Source of the DNA: Oxytricha trifallax
Lineage: Eukaryota; Ciliophora; Spirotrichea; Sporadotrichida; Oxytrichidae
DNA: 64,000 bases
Reading direction: 5' to 3'
Assembly (NCBI GenBank): GCA_000711775.1
Contig: ARYC01000778.1
Location: 61,298 to 125,297 of the forward strand
Below are positions 1-11,700 of the stretch, piece by piece; positions within the stretch are counted from its first letter, which is position 1; each line of letters begins with the position of its first letter. Under the pieces are notes generated by a model. It was given only the letters and a program-made list of their open reading frames with translations. It was not told the DNA's origin and searched no databases. Made by a program: the position numbers and the translations under genes.

Positions 1-3000
1 AGAGCCTGGTCAGAAAAAAGATGAAGTTTTGGAAGAAAACTTAATTGATGTCAGAAGAATTCTAAAGAATTCAACTTAAAATAAAGCTTAAGAGAATATG
101 AATTAGATAAAGGACTAAAACCCTAATCAGAGAAAAGTAGGACTCGTGTCTTTGCATGGAGTGGATTAATACTACAAGAAAAAGGATTAATTTGATAAGA
201 CTTTAATTTTTGAGAGTCGCTTTGAAAGTGGAAATTTAGCATCAGCTTTAAAAGTGAATGATGATGATTATCATTTATTACTTTAGAACGATGTTAACAC
301 TTCAGGTCATACTTAATGGTTTTTCTTTCGAGTAGCTAACACTAAGAAATATAGTGAAGTTAGGTTTAATATGCTTAACCTTTCTAAGCCAGATTCATTA
401 TTTAACGAAGGAATGAAAGTTTTGATTTTTTCTGAGAAATAATCAGAGGACAAGGATATCGGTTGGTTTCGTGGTGGTACTAAAATATCTTATTATAACA
501 ACGGAATAAAGAAGGAAAGTCAAAAGAGATCGAAGTGTTATTACACTTTAACTTTTTCATATGAATTCTAGTACGATGATGACATAGTTTATTTTGCTTA
601 CTGCTATCCATATACATATACAGACCTATAAGAAGAGCTTAATAGAATAAGTAACGACCCAATCAAAAGTCAATTTTGTGCAAGAAAAACCCTATGTTAA
701 AGCGTTGCAGAAAATAAGATTGAAATGCTAACTATAACTTCGAGGTAAAATCTTGATAATCTGAACAAAAGAAAAGGTGTGTTTCTTACTGCAAGAGTTC
801 ATCCAGGTGAATCCGTTGGCTCATGGATGATGAAAGGAGCAATTGATTTTTTGACTGATGAATCAAATTAGGAGGCAGAATTATTGAGACAAAACTATGT
901 GTTCAAAATAATACCCATGCTTAATCCAGATGGCGTCATTAATGGCAATTACAGATGTTCTCTTGCTGGATGTGACTTAAATTTAATTTAATATCATATT
1001 TATTAATTAAATAGAAGATGGAAGGCTCCATCAAAAGTTTTGCATCCTTGTGTCTACTACACGAAATAAATTATGCAAAATTTTGCTAAAGAAAGAGAGC
1101 TCTCTATTTTCTGTGATTTTCATGGTCATAGCAGAAGGAAGAACATATTCATGTATGGATGTCATGTCCCTTCTTAACCAGAAGATACAAGACTCTTTCC
1201 ATTCTTGCTGTCAAAACTCTGTCCTTTTTTCGTTTATGGACTATCTAGATTCGGTAATCAACGATCTAAAGAAGCAACAGCAAGAATTGCAATGTTTAAT
1301 GATTTAAAAATACCAGCTATTTACACTATGGAATCATCTTTTTGTGGTAATGATTAAGGTCCATTTGCTAACTATCACTTTTCAACTGATAACTTAATGT
1401 AAACTGGCAGAGATTTTTGCAGAACTTTGCTAATTTACTAGAGTATCTCAGTCCCTAGTGCTATAAGTACCAACATTCTAACTGAAATATTGCAGCTACA
1501 TTGTCATTATAAAGAGATCAATGATTTGAGGGATGTTGTTTCAAAAGATCAAGAAGTAAACTTTATAGAACTTTACTATGTCTGTAATTATACCAATCAC
1601 TTATTAAGTTTAGAAATTATGAAAATATTTGTTGAGAAGATTCAGTTATACCGTGAGAAGAACCCAGAGATAAAAATGAAACATTTAAAGAAAGCTCTGT
1701 CTTGTGTTTTGAGATAAACTCAAGACCTAATGTTAGATGGAGAAACTACAAGTTCAGCTGGTTCAGATTAAGCGCCTTCTGAAGACAATATGGAACCTGA
1801 AGAAATCCAAAACTTAGTTCCAGTCTTGGATGAGGAGGGGTAGAAAAAAGGTTCTAAAAAGAAAAGAGATATTGCCCAGTCTCAAGAAATGGCAACTTCA
1901 ATATCACCTATGAGAAGAAAGAACACTATGGAGGGAGGTAGTCAAAGTGCAAATCTCAATGCTAAGAATAAGATTATTATGAACAATAAGAATAAGCGCT
2001 TAAGCATGCTGAAAACGTAAGATCCATAGCTTGGGAAAGGAAGTGGCTCAAAAGTATTGTTAACCAATAGTAGAAGAGGCACTATTGATGAAAACAAAAT
2101 TAATGAAGAGCATGATATAGATGAAGCTTAGAAGAATCCTTAAGGGGATTCAGATGCTGTAGGAATTGATGACACAGTGACTCACAAAAAGAAAAGAAAG
2201 AGAAATGTAGAATCAAGGGATGCTTGGACTCAAACTGAAAGGAGTGACTATATGCTAATCAAATATCGATAAAAGCAAAAACTTGCAATGCAAATGATTA
2301 AATCATAAAAATGTATGGTAAATTCAAATCTTATTACTTTTTAGTTACCAAAGAGGAGCAAAAGTTTTATGAATAAGCTTTAGCTCAACACAACTAGCAG
2401 AAAAATAACTTTATGAATAAGACATAAGATTTTATACCTAGCACTAATAGCAGTGTAAACATGCCTCTTAGTAAATTAATGAAGAATGGAAACACTATAA
2501 TTCCTGGAGGGCAATAAACTTTATCAAATCAGATCTAATAGTCGGTAATGGGCCAGGGTACAGCTCATATAAAATTGGCAAATAACTACTCTATTTCCAG
2601 TAAGATAAACTTCCACTTTTAACTAACATTTATTTGTAGACACTTAGAAGTAGCGTAAATCAGATAACTTCCTCCAAACTCAAAACATAAGTACAAAAAC
2701 TTAAAAGCACTAACAATCCAACTCAACTTCGAAATAATCACAAGGTGGAGTAGTTGGGACTTCCCTTGGATCTAACTACAGTAGGAATGTTTAATCACAG
2801 TAAAGTAATTCTAGGAAGAAAGTCATGTAGGGGCAAAATAATGCAGTAAATAATGGGTAAAATTAGGGATTTTAAAAATAGATCAGTAGTAATTACATGC
2901 TGAGTAACGCAGGTGAACAATTGTATTCTAATAGTACTCAGAATGAAATTTATCATTAACTCACTAGCTTACAAGTAAAATCTATATATAAGCAATTTTA

Positions 3001-3131
3001 ATATTCTTAATGCATTATTTTAGAATATTTTCGTATATAATTGCTTATATTGTGTATTTATGAGTTTAAATTTAAACTTATACGAATAATTGAAAACTAA
3101 ATTAATTAATTAATTATTGAATCTATATTTT
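1..3131 (+). CDS. Cytosolic carboxypeptidase (CCP/AGBL, M14 family), 5'-truncated, with IESs and introns
   Basis: Zinc carboxypeptidase of the cytosolic CCP (Nna1/AGBL) subfamily, which removes glutamates from tubulin and other tails; in a ciliate the likely substrate is polyglutamylated axonemal tubulin (family knowledge). Read in frame 2 with TAA/TAG as Gln. Seen: the CCP N-domain motif HTQWFFFRV near 310-340, zinc-binding RVHPGES near 800, NPDGV near 930, GCDLNRRW spanning an IES near 970-1020, FCDFHGHS near 1120, and the catalytic-region MESSFCG near 1330. After about 1720 comes a low-complexity basic tail. A 40-bp intron (2600-2639, GTAAG..TTGTAG) restores the frame when removed; a second possible 27-bp intron lies at 2318-2344. 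The start lies upstream of the window. The 3' end is uncertain: the first in-frame TGA is at 3131, but another intron or IES may precede it. Confidence 0.88.
983..1012. other. 30-bp IES, pointer TTAAAT
   Basis: TTAAAT occurs at 977-982 and 1007-1012. Removing one copy plus the intervening AT-only DNA gives the family-invariant GCDLNRRW; left in, ten extra residues split that motif. The insert is a multiple of three with no TGA, so ORF finding alone would miss it. Confidence 0.85.
2378..2421. other. 44-bp IES, 12-bp pointer TTTATGAATAAG
   Basis: The 12-mer TTTATGAATAAG is present at 2366-2377 and 2410-2421. With the insert the carboxypeptidase frame meets TGA near 2413; deleting 44 bp joins ...KSFMNK to TQDFIPS in frame. 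The pointer is long for so short an IES. Confidence 0.85.
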
Positions 3132-3160
3132 GACCAATAAATATCGCCACAAATCTTAGA

Positions 3161-6100
3161 ATGAGTTCAAATCGATAACAACAGAAAGATTCACCTCCTT
3201 CAAGGTAAAAATCAGGTGGTTCCTCTTCCCACCAAACATCAAATCAAAAATCTGCAAGCAGACCTTCTAATCAATAGTAAAACCAATCTTCAAACCAAAA
3301 GCAGAGGTAATAAGAATAATAACAAGCAATATCGAGTAACAAATAAGCTAATAGAAACACTTAAAAATAGCATCAATAACAGGAGCATTTGAGTGTAAGA
3401 CATGCTATTTAGCTACCCTAAAAACTGAAATTTCGTTTTGAGCAGAGAGAACTAAACTAAGCCATAGGAGGTTAAACTCAAATTCAGCCACCTCAGTCAT
3501 AGTAAAATCGTAGATTTAAGATAAATATGAGATTGATATCAGAATCTCACAAAAACAAGTTGTCCATGCGTTTTCAGGAAATTGACCGGCAATTCGTTTG
3601 CTTCAAGAATAAAGAAGAGAGAGCTAAGATGGGTCTTGAATATGATGGCATTAAACTTGTAGACATTTACACTAAAAGCAATCCAAATAAAGTTAATCAA
3701 AAATATGGCAAGTAGCTTATCATGCGCTTAGTATTTAATCAGGAAAACTAGCCAACTTTATTGAGAGTAGTAAGCTAAAATCCAGATTATATTCAAAACC
3801 CCAAAACCCCTTAATGAGGTTTATAAGTGCTTTGATTTGTAGGGAATTTGTTAGGGGTTGGGGTTATTAATTAAATGCGAGACAAAAATAGCAAGCTTTT
3901 GGGGTCTATTTATGATGAAGAGTATATAGATTTAGTGTTTAAACTGCGATATGGATGTGATATATACAGTGAATAAGTCAAACCAGTACTGAACTATAAG
4001 TCTATTGCACTGCTCTTAAAGCGAAGTCCATCAACTGTTCGATCCCACTCTCTTATAGCAGTATAACTAAAGCAATAATAGCTGAATTCTATGCCTAAGA
4101 GGAAGTCAAAGTTTCTATAAAAGCATATTGACTATCTTATTAATGATAAAACTTTGAAGTATTGGGCTCACTTCTCTCTCGACCAACGAGCTACTATGTT
4201 TCACCGCCAGTTCCCTGAGTTGAAGATCTCTGCATAGTCTGTTGCAAACATTTATAAACGAAATGGTATATCTTACAAAGGTGTGAATCGTATCAAGAGA
4301 GTGATTGATTTCACTCTGCCATTTTACAACAACAACTTAAATTATATTTATAATTAAATGCAGAGAGCCTAATAGAATAATATTAAGTTTATTTCATGCT
4401 GACGAGGCTGTGTTTACCTTCAACACTTTCATCTAGAAGTCTTGGTATAAGAGGCATAGTAATATAGAAGTATATGACTAGAAAGTCAAGGTATAAACGA
4501 TGGCAATTCTTGGAGGAATTAGTGAAGATACTGGTTTAGAAACTTATGTTATTCATCCTCGCTCTATTAAGACAGAGCAGTATATTAAGTTCTTAGAGCA
4601 GCTGAGAGAGAAGTACCCTGAATAAGAGATTATACTGTTTGTTGATAATCTTTCAGTTCATAAGACAAAAGAAACAAGGAAGAGTTATGAACAACTTAGA
4701 ATAACGCCAGTGTTCAACGTACCTTACAGTCCATAGTTTAATGGAATTGAATTCTACTGGGGTATACTTAAAGGTCATTATAAGAAACTGCTGCTATACC
4801 ACCTGATGCATGACCTACCTATTGATACAGTCGATTTTATAAAAAGTTCAGCTAAGAGAGTTGATAATTAGTTGGCATAAAAGTGTGCTAAAGAAGGGAG
4901 AGTGAATGTATATAAATAAGTTTTGTAGTTAAGTTAATGAATATATAAGTCACATTTAAAACTCTTTCGTGAGAGCTGGCTTCTCTTTCTTTTCTTCTAC
5001 TTCTTGCTTCCCTCCTCCAAGGTTTCTTCTCTTGCTGCCAGCTCCAGCATCTATGTTCATTGACTCTGGCGGCTAAATATTTGAATAAAGTCTCTTGCTA
5101 ACTTCATACTTCGTCTGCGACTTTCTCTCTCTGTGAAGCTTGCTCTATTCCTTCATCAAAAAGATGCCAGTACCAGATTTTTCTAATGAGTTAAGCTACA
5201 AATCTTACTTGAAATATAAGGGGGCTTCTGCAGCTCTGATAGCCAGCTCTCACTTATCTTGATCCCTTGTTTGTCCTTATCTTCTGAAGAGATGCTGTAC
5301 CTTTTCTTATGAGATTCTTGAATAATTTCTTTCAAGTAATCACCTTTAATTGTTGCAAGTATGCCAAAGAAATAGTTTCTTTCAGGCAGTTTACTTGACA
5401 ACCGTATCTTAGTAGGCAAGTACAGCGAAACCTCTAGGTCGTCCATAGCATCATCATATAAGTTAGTCACTGAGATTTCTGGATAGTTTGGAATCTCTGC
5501 AAACCTTACATCTTAAGTTTTCAATGCTTTCTTCTCTTCACAGAGTATCGCCCTTAGAAATAAAATTTTAGTACCTTCCATCGTTGGCAAGAACAAACCA
5601 ACTACATAATAAAGATGAGCTACTATGAGTTTAATACCTTGCTGCACCAGGAAGCGATGCAAATCCTCCTTGCTTCTAAATCTCTGAATCAATTCTTGCG
5701 CTTGCACTCTTTTCATTACATAATTCATTGACTCCATCTTGTTTACAGATCTAAGAAATGATATTCAATTTAAGTTTATTGATTTCAATTATATACCTCT
5801 GAAAAACTTACTATTAAATATGGACATCCTATAGGAGGTCAACCTCTAAGAAGGATATAGAGAAAGTTGTGAGAACTGGTTTCAAACTTGAGAGATTGAT
5901 ATCAATTTCTACTGTTATAGTTCCATATTTTTAAATATAAATTGGTACGTACTTAATTAGAAGTAGAGCCTAAAAAACAAGTACTTTATTAGGAGCATTA
6001 ATTAAAGCTAGTACTTAATTAGGAGCACCCTAATTTTAATCATAAAATCACAAAATACCTCCTAAAGCAGTACGCACTTAATTAGGTGCACCTCCTAAAT

Positions 6101-8402
6101 CGGAACGTACCATAATCAACTTATTATCGAAAGTAAAAATGATTACTTCCTCAACAATATTTAGAGCTGGATCGTCTCTTAACACTCATAATTCTTCTCT
6201 AATACTCTAAGAACTTCCATTGAAACTTATAGGCTAGAAAAGCTCTCATATAAGCTCTAAGTTATAGAGGCAATTTTATAATTTTAAATTCAAATTTAAA
6301 TATGAGCGCTAACATTTTAAAAAAAACAACAGCACTTCCATCAAAATAAATGAGACTTACCTTTGGCAGCAATAAAAAGTGAGATAGCTGCGAGATGAAC
6401 TCTCATAAAGAACTACCAGAGCTATCACTAGAGGTCTCTGTTATTAAAATAGAAATTAATAATAGAAAATAATGGCAAATAAGTGTGTGGGAGACAGAGA
6501 GGAGGAGAAAGGTATTAATGATATTCCTATACAAACTGAAGAAATAGAAGTATACTTTTGTGAGCTGTGTGAGAGAGATTTTGCTCATAAATCAAGCTGG
6601 TATAGACATATGAAGGAGCATAGAGAAGCCAAGCCTACTGTATACTTAAAGCACGACAAAATCGATGGGAAGTATGATTGCATTGAGTGCCATAAATAGT
6701 ACTCTCATACAAGAGACTTGAAGAAACATCTTTTAAAAGCTCACAAAAAAGACATAGAAATTGAAAAGCATAAAGTTGAGTTGAAGCTTCTCAACAAAAG
6801 AAAATCGAGGGAATATTCTAAAGTGACAGTGCCTGAATAAGCTAGTGAATTAGAGTGTGTTAAGAAGGCACGCAACCAACTAACATCGGAAATCACAAAA
6901 ATCATGATCAAAATTTAATACAAGAAAATACCAGTTCTTGCATAGATAGATTTAGATACTTCTCTTTAAAGCTATATTATTCTAGAAGACTCCTTTGATA
7001 AGAAAGTTATCAATGATCATCAATATGCTTACAAGGTTTATCCTTTCAACTATCTCTTAAGTGATGATAAATATTAGATGGAGTTTACTAACGAGTATCA
7101 AGTACTCACTCAAGCAAAATTTAAAGAGTGTAAGTACTTAATCAAGCTAGATGCTGTTCTACTCGCCAAAGATCATGTTGCTTTCAGACTCCCACTCTAT
7201 GAAATGACCCTCAGAGATTTCATTAGTGATCAAAGGAATCATAAGTAGCTTGCTTTGATAGCAACTTAAACCTTAGAAGGCATAAGAGAGTTACATAAGT
7301 TAGGCTTTGTTCACAGAGATTTGAAGCCTGAGAATATAATGATAAACTTTTCACCTGTAAGAGTGACAATTATTGACTTCAACAGAGCATTAAGAGTGGA
7401 AGTATCAAGGCTAGGAAGTGTAATGGGAACTCCAGGCTATTATCCAGAAAGAGAAGACTGGAGAGACGGAGACTTTCAATGGGATTTTTGGGCAATAGCA
7501 GCAATAATAATAGAATGCGATATGCCACGCAAAGATTATTACTCAACAAGGTGTGAAAAGGATGCGAAGCAAAGAATAAAGCAATTTATAGATAAAACAA
7601 GAGTATCTCAAGCAATGAAATAGATGGCAGAGTAAGTAATAATCAAGCCAAACCCACGATCAGACATATCGATAGAGTAAATAGAATAGTGGTTGAGTAA
7701 AATAAACTACAGACCTCTTCCACATGATCCAAAAGTGCATTTTGAGTGATTAAATTAAATACATTTACTATATATTTCACATTAATGATATACATACATA
7801 TTAATAACCCCAACCCCTAACAAATTCCCTACAAATCAAAGCACTTATAAACCTCATTAAGGGGTTTTGGGGTTTTGATTCCACCAGAAATTGCCCCTGA
7901 AGACGAGCTTGAAGAGGAAAAGCTTTTGGATGAGTAGAATTTATTTCAGTCTCTGCACAATCGATTGATTTAGCTGTAACAAAAGTACAATCGAACCACA
8001 GAGCAGATTTCTGAACTTTTCCTTCGAGTATGCGGTGACTTGGACTAGGTGGAATTGGCTTTATAGGGGACACAGGTTCCTGAGTGGAACTACTTGGAAG
8101 ATATGGCTTTGACTAAGTCATTTGAGACACCTGAGTATTAATGGCTGTTGAAGTAGAAGGGAGAGAAGGAAATCGAGAAGAGGAGGAAGTTCCTGCTTAC
8201 TGCTGATGTTGAAGATGACTAGAATCCTAAGAATATTGTTTAAATATATAATAAATTAAGTTGATACACTATATTTTTCAAATAAATTAATAATTAATAA
8301 TAAATATATTAATTATTATACAATAATGGTGGAGATGTTGATATGAAAGAAGAGGAAGGTGGCTAAAGTAAAGGAGATGATGAGAGTGTAAGCTATATAT
8401 GA
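3161..8402 (+). CDS. Gln-rich protein with possible Rap1-like C-terminal domain, split by a TBE and an IES
   Basis: ATG at 3161 opens a Gln/Ser/Asn-rich N-terminus of about 120 residues, then a more ordered segment (MRLISESHKNK... near 3527) running to PDYI at 3793, where a complete TBE is inserted. After the TBE the same frame continues (PPEIAPEDELEEEK...) to about 8235, then crosses a 90-bp IES to an acidic tail and TGA at 8400-8402. The post-TBE part contains LRVCGDLDQVELALQG, then PEWNYLEDMAL and KGEKEIEKRRKFL. This order (C.Gd...v..L, W..eDd.L, GeekI..R..FL) recalls the C-terminal domain of Rap1/TERF2IP telomere proteins. That match is from memory and not tested by alignment; the gene could be an unrelated Q-rich nuclear protein. 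Confidence 0.7.
3794..3871 (+). repeat. TBE left terminal inverted repeat (78 bp)
   Basis: Begins with CAAAACCCCAAAACCCC and is the exact reverse complement of 7800-7877. It ends only 3 bp before the transposase ATG. Confidence 0.97.
3875..4940 (+). pseudogene. TBE transposase (DDE, IS630/Tc1-like), single-base frameshift
   Basis: About 355 codons in ciliate code. The DDE positions expected for the family are visible: HADEA (near 4395), FVDNLSVHK (near 4640) and NGIEFYWG (near 4740). The N-terminal half is a helix-turn-helix-like DNA-binding region (SIALLLKRSPSTVRSH near 4000). In the run AAGTTTATTTCATGCTGAC near 4385 there is one extra T compared with the copy at 61855, where the frame reads KFIHADEA. 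The extra base puts TGA in frame just before the first catalytic Asp, so this copy is probably inactive unless the base is a sequence error. The stop is TGA 4938-4940, ten bases from the end of the opposing 22-kDa gene. Confidence 0.9.
4950..5737 (-). CDS. TBE 22-kDa protein with a 26-bp intron
   Basis: Starts at 5737 (MESMNYVMKRVQ...) and ends at TGA 4950-4952. This is the second of the three TBE genes; the function of the 22-kDa protein is not known to me. The reading frame breaks at 5183-5208, where a GTAAG..TTAG segment of 26 bp lies. Splicing it joins YISS to KKSGTGIFLMKE and keeps the frame to a Lys/Glu-rich C-terminus. The decayed TBE copy at 62415 has a GTAAG..ATAG segment of the same length at the same place, which supports a real intron rather than a mutation. 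It converges on the transposase gene with about 9 bp between stops. Confidence 0.85.
5738..6471. other. TBE internal spacer with short repeated motif
   Basis: Non-coding DNA between the divergent 22-kDa and 57-kDa genes. It holds several copies of GTAC(T/G)TAATTAGGAG-like words at about 5945-6110 (for example near 5985, 6010 and 6070), partly as inverted copies. Placement between two divergent starts suggests a shared promoter region; that is inference. Confidence 0.5.
6472..7749 (+). CDS. TBE 57-kDa zinc-finger/protein-kinase protein
   Basis: Uninterrupted ORF of 425 codons in ciliate code. Residues about 29-50 hold a C2H2 finger (YFCELCERDF...H...H) and about 71-93 a second (YDCIECHKQY...HLLKAH). 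The second half is a protein-kinase fold: AYKVYPF with the putative ATP-binding Lys, catalytic HRDLKPEN, IDFNRA where most kinases have DFG, and GTPGYYPE as the activation-segment end. It is the third TBE gene; DNA binding by the fingers is inference. The Asn in place of the DFG Gly is a change in the metal-binding loop, so activity is uncertain. No frameshift is seen, unlike the transposase of the same element. Confidence 0.93.
7800..7877 (-). repeat. TBE right terminal inverted repeat (78 bp)
   Basis: Exact reverse complement of 3794-3871, ending in GGGGTTTTGGGGTTTTG next to the duplicated ATT. Confidence 0.97.
8236..8325. other. 90-bp IES, pointer AATA
   Basis: AATA at 8232-8235 and 8322-8325 flanks pure AT-rich DNA containing an in-frame TGA. 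Removal gives ...NPKNNGGDVDMKEEEGG... and a stop at 8400-8402. Confidence 0.7.
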
Positions 8403-8723
8403 AACTAAAAATATGTAAAAGATACCAAATCAACTAATATTTTAATACTGTTAACATTAATTTGATAATTCTTAAATCTTAATTATTATTATTATTAGAT
8501 TTCCAATCATTATGAGTAAATAATCAATGATCATATAAATTCCAGATAAAATTTAATTTTAATTTATAAAGTGTTTCTTATAAAGCATTTTAAAACCCCA
8601 AAAATAAAATAAATTAATAGAAATTGAAATATTGAAGAGTGTATATTATATATTTATGAACATATTATAAATAAATAATACTTAATAATTATTATTTTGA
8701 GTTTAATGATTGTTTTTCTACGA
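8403..8723. other. Intergenic AT-rich spacer
   Basis: Lies between the convergent ends of the Rap1-like gene and the PAS gene. Very AT-rich with ATT/TTA runs; I see no gene. Confidence 0.6.
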
Positions 8724-11700
8724 TCATAACATAGTGGAAAGTATGTCATTGCTTGAGTTTTTATTAATAAAACTTCTGATCTCTTCAGTTTCAAAGCATA
8801 GTTTCGTAGGCAGGACACTATAATTTATTATGTTAGTTAACTAATTTAATGGGTTGGTGATTTACCTGAGCATAGATTTAGTCTTCCAAAGTTCATTTTG
8901 CATGTATGACATATACTTTCTCCAAATAAACAAATACAAAATGGTTAGGTAAATTATGTATATTATGAATATTGTTCTATTCTGAATGTACTCGATCTCG
9001 AAGCTATAGTAAAATTTTTTGGGTTAAGCAGCTTGTTTTTTAGATAGATGGAGTGAATGCAATAATGATTATGTTTAAATTACTTACAAATTGTCTATGT
9101 CTTTTTCTAGAGTGGCAACGAGTTGCTATAGAGCTAGTTTAAAATAGTAATCTTGCATAGTCTCGGCCACTTGAATACGCTAGTCATTCAAGAATTGCTT
9201 AATAGTAGAGTTAGTGCGGTCACTTTCCATGAAATCATGATTGATTTATCTTAGGAAGTCCCAGTATTTGATCACACTCACTTAATTACTTAAATAAATG
9301 GCGATAAATTATAAATTTTACATTTTTTTACTAGAATAGATACCTTTTTTGAGGATACCTTGATTGAAGCTCTCACAGGCAGTTGTATTTTCAAAGGTCA
9401 CATACTGACACACATTCGAATAGATGATATTATTGAAGTCTTCGTTGTATGAACTGGAGTGATAGTCGTAATTTGCTGAAAATTTATCTAAAAGCTCTTC
9501 TTCCTCATCGTAAAGGTTCTCTTGATATTTTGGAACATAAGTTATATCAAATTATACAACTTCTAAGAGATAAAGATTTATAATAAACTAAAATGAGTAA
9601 ATTTTGAAAGTTACTGCCTTTTCTCCCTCAATTAAAGCATTTCCATTAGTGTAAATCAACTCTCTATAAAAATTTAAATATTAGTAAAACTTTTTAACAT
9701 ACTTTTAGATTAAGAGTAGGAAGCTCTGTACTGGCTATCTTGAAATTAAGAGTTTAAGTTCTTGTGTTAAATCTTGTACCTCTTGTAGGAATTTATAACT
9801 TAACAGGTAATTGGCCAAGAAATACCCCTCTATAATCATTGATAAAAATTAAAAAATATTATTTGAAGTCAATCTAAAAGTATTTTGAATGCTGAGGAAC
9901 AACAAAAACTTAAGGAGAGTGGACCCAAAGTCAGTGTTGAGTTCCTTTAGTTTCTTACCCTTGTTCTTCTTTCTGATACGTTTCATATACTTGTTGTTGT
10001 TTAACTCGTTCTGGAGTTCTTTGTCATTTACATTCATGTTACCAACGTCTTCACCGTCTATATCATGTTCAGCTCCTTCGTTATTCTAATAAAATTAAAT
10101 GGCTATACCAAAAAGTTTTATCTCACTTTCATTTGAACTGATGATTTAATTACATTCATAATAATAATTATAATTCTACTACAATCTCGTTGACACGAAA
10201 TTTCTGCAAATCTTTAACTAATCATCGATATGCTTCTCTACATTCTTATGTGTAAATAGCTTCAGCACAGCCTGCTTAGACTTCTTGATTTTATTAATGA
10301 CTGGAATCAAGAAGATCAGTGATAAGAACAAAGCACAGGAGGCTGCAATTAACAAATACAGGAACACTTTCATATTTTGATCTCTAGCGTTGTCACTCTC
10401 ACTTATGATGGCATCTGTGGACAAATTAAGTGCTTTGAGAACGGCATTTAAGCAATTCTTCATCACGAAGTAAGTCGTTGGGTTATCATCGTTCATTTCT
10501 TGGAGAGTTAGTGTGGAGATTCTATAAGCACTCACTACTATCTCCATGATTGCTTCCCATATTGAAAATTGGTAGGTCTCCGGCATATTTGGGTACTTCA
10601 GGTATTAAAGCACTACGTCGTCAGGGTTTATTTTTTATAGTTAATCTGAATCTAAGTTGCTTGTTTGAAGAGAAAGATCGGTCTGAGCATTTTTGAGATT
10701 TTTACTAACATTAAAAGTTTTTGCCAAAATTACATATAATTCTTTTAGTTTAAATAAATGATAATGAGATTAGTCGCTGACTTTCTCAACTCTGTGATAG
10801 TATTATTTATTAGCTTTGCCTTTTCTGTTGCAGTTAAATTGGGATAGTAATTGTTGTTGACCAATATAAGTGTACGAGTCCTCAGCGTAATATCTATAAT
10901 GTGATTTATTCTCAACTCTGAATTATGAATGTTCTGAATGTTCTAATTTATCTTATCAAACAAGGAGATTTGCAGCACGTAATAAACAACTATATAATTA
11001 GATTAATAACTTCAACTGAATCTTACTAGAGAGGAGTGATAGAATGACGAAAATCAGGTATGCGGCATATCTCAAATTCTTAATGGATTTCGGTATGAAT
11101 TTTTCATCGATTGCCATACGCAGGTTATAGTGACTTCTCTCGGTCTTATTCTACCTCGTGGTTACAGAACTCACATCACCTTCATCGTTGTTAGACCTAG
11201 GGGCTCCCTTCTTTGTAAGTTTAGAATTGGGATTGTGGTGCTTAGTACCTTTATCGTTCTTAGATTCCTCGCTGCTGCTACTGCTTGAACTCTCGCTACT
11301 ATCGATGTCATCGTCGTCAGATGATTGACTCACTACAGCTTCTGAACCAGCCGTAATCCCGCCTTATGTTGAATCATCACCATTGATAGCTTTTAGCTTC
11401 TTCAGCTCTTTTTCCTTCTGTTTTCTTTCTTTACGCTTCTTCCTCTCTAAAACCCCAATTATCAAACACGATTTAAATAGAATCTAATTACTTACTTTCA
11501 TGCTTTAGAAGGTTATCCCTGAACTATAATTCTTTGGAGCTCATTGCTTGTGGATCGTCATTAATTGCACCTTTAGCATCGTTTTCATCTTCTGAGCCGT
11601 CATCCACACATTTGTACTTTGGATTGGTTTTAATCTTCTAAGTATCACGCTTTAAAATGTTCATTTTCTTAAAGAAGCTTGTTCTATTGGAATTGTCTCT

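Larger units (their letters stand above)
3794..7877. mobile_element. Complete TBE transposon (TBE1-like), 4,084 bp
   Basis: Bounded by perfect 78-bp terminal inverted repeats (3794-3871 and 7800-7877) whose outer 17 bases are CAAAACCCCAAAACCCC, the telomere-like end of Oxytricha TBEs. The host triplet ATT is duplicated on both sides (3791-3793, 7878-7880), as expected for TBE 3-bp ANT targets. It carries the three-gene TBE set: transposase (+), 22-kDa ORF (-) and zinc-finger/kinase ORF (+). Removing the element with one ATT leaves the host frame open (...PDY-I-PPE...). TBEs are removed in development by TBE-encoded transposases (established for Oxytricha), so this copy behaves as an IES inside a gene. 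Confidence 0.97.

Noticed and set aside
3794-3810. C4A4 repeats as a true chromosome end
   Set aside because: They are the outer part of a perfect 78-bp transposon inverted repeat with a 3-bp target duplication and DNA continuing on both sides.
10218-10586. Independent small membrane protein gene
   Set aside because: The flanking frame is open in ciliate code and continues the large PAS gene on both sides.
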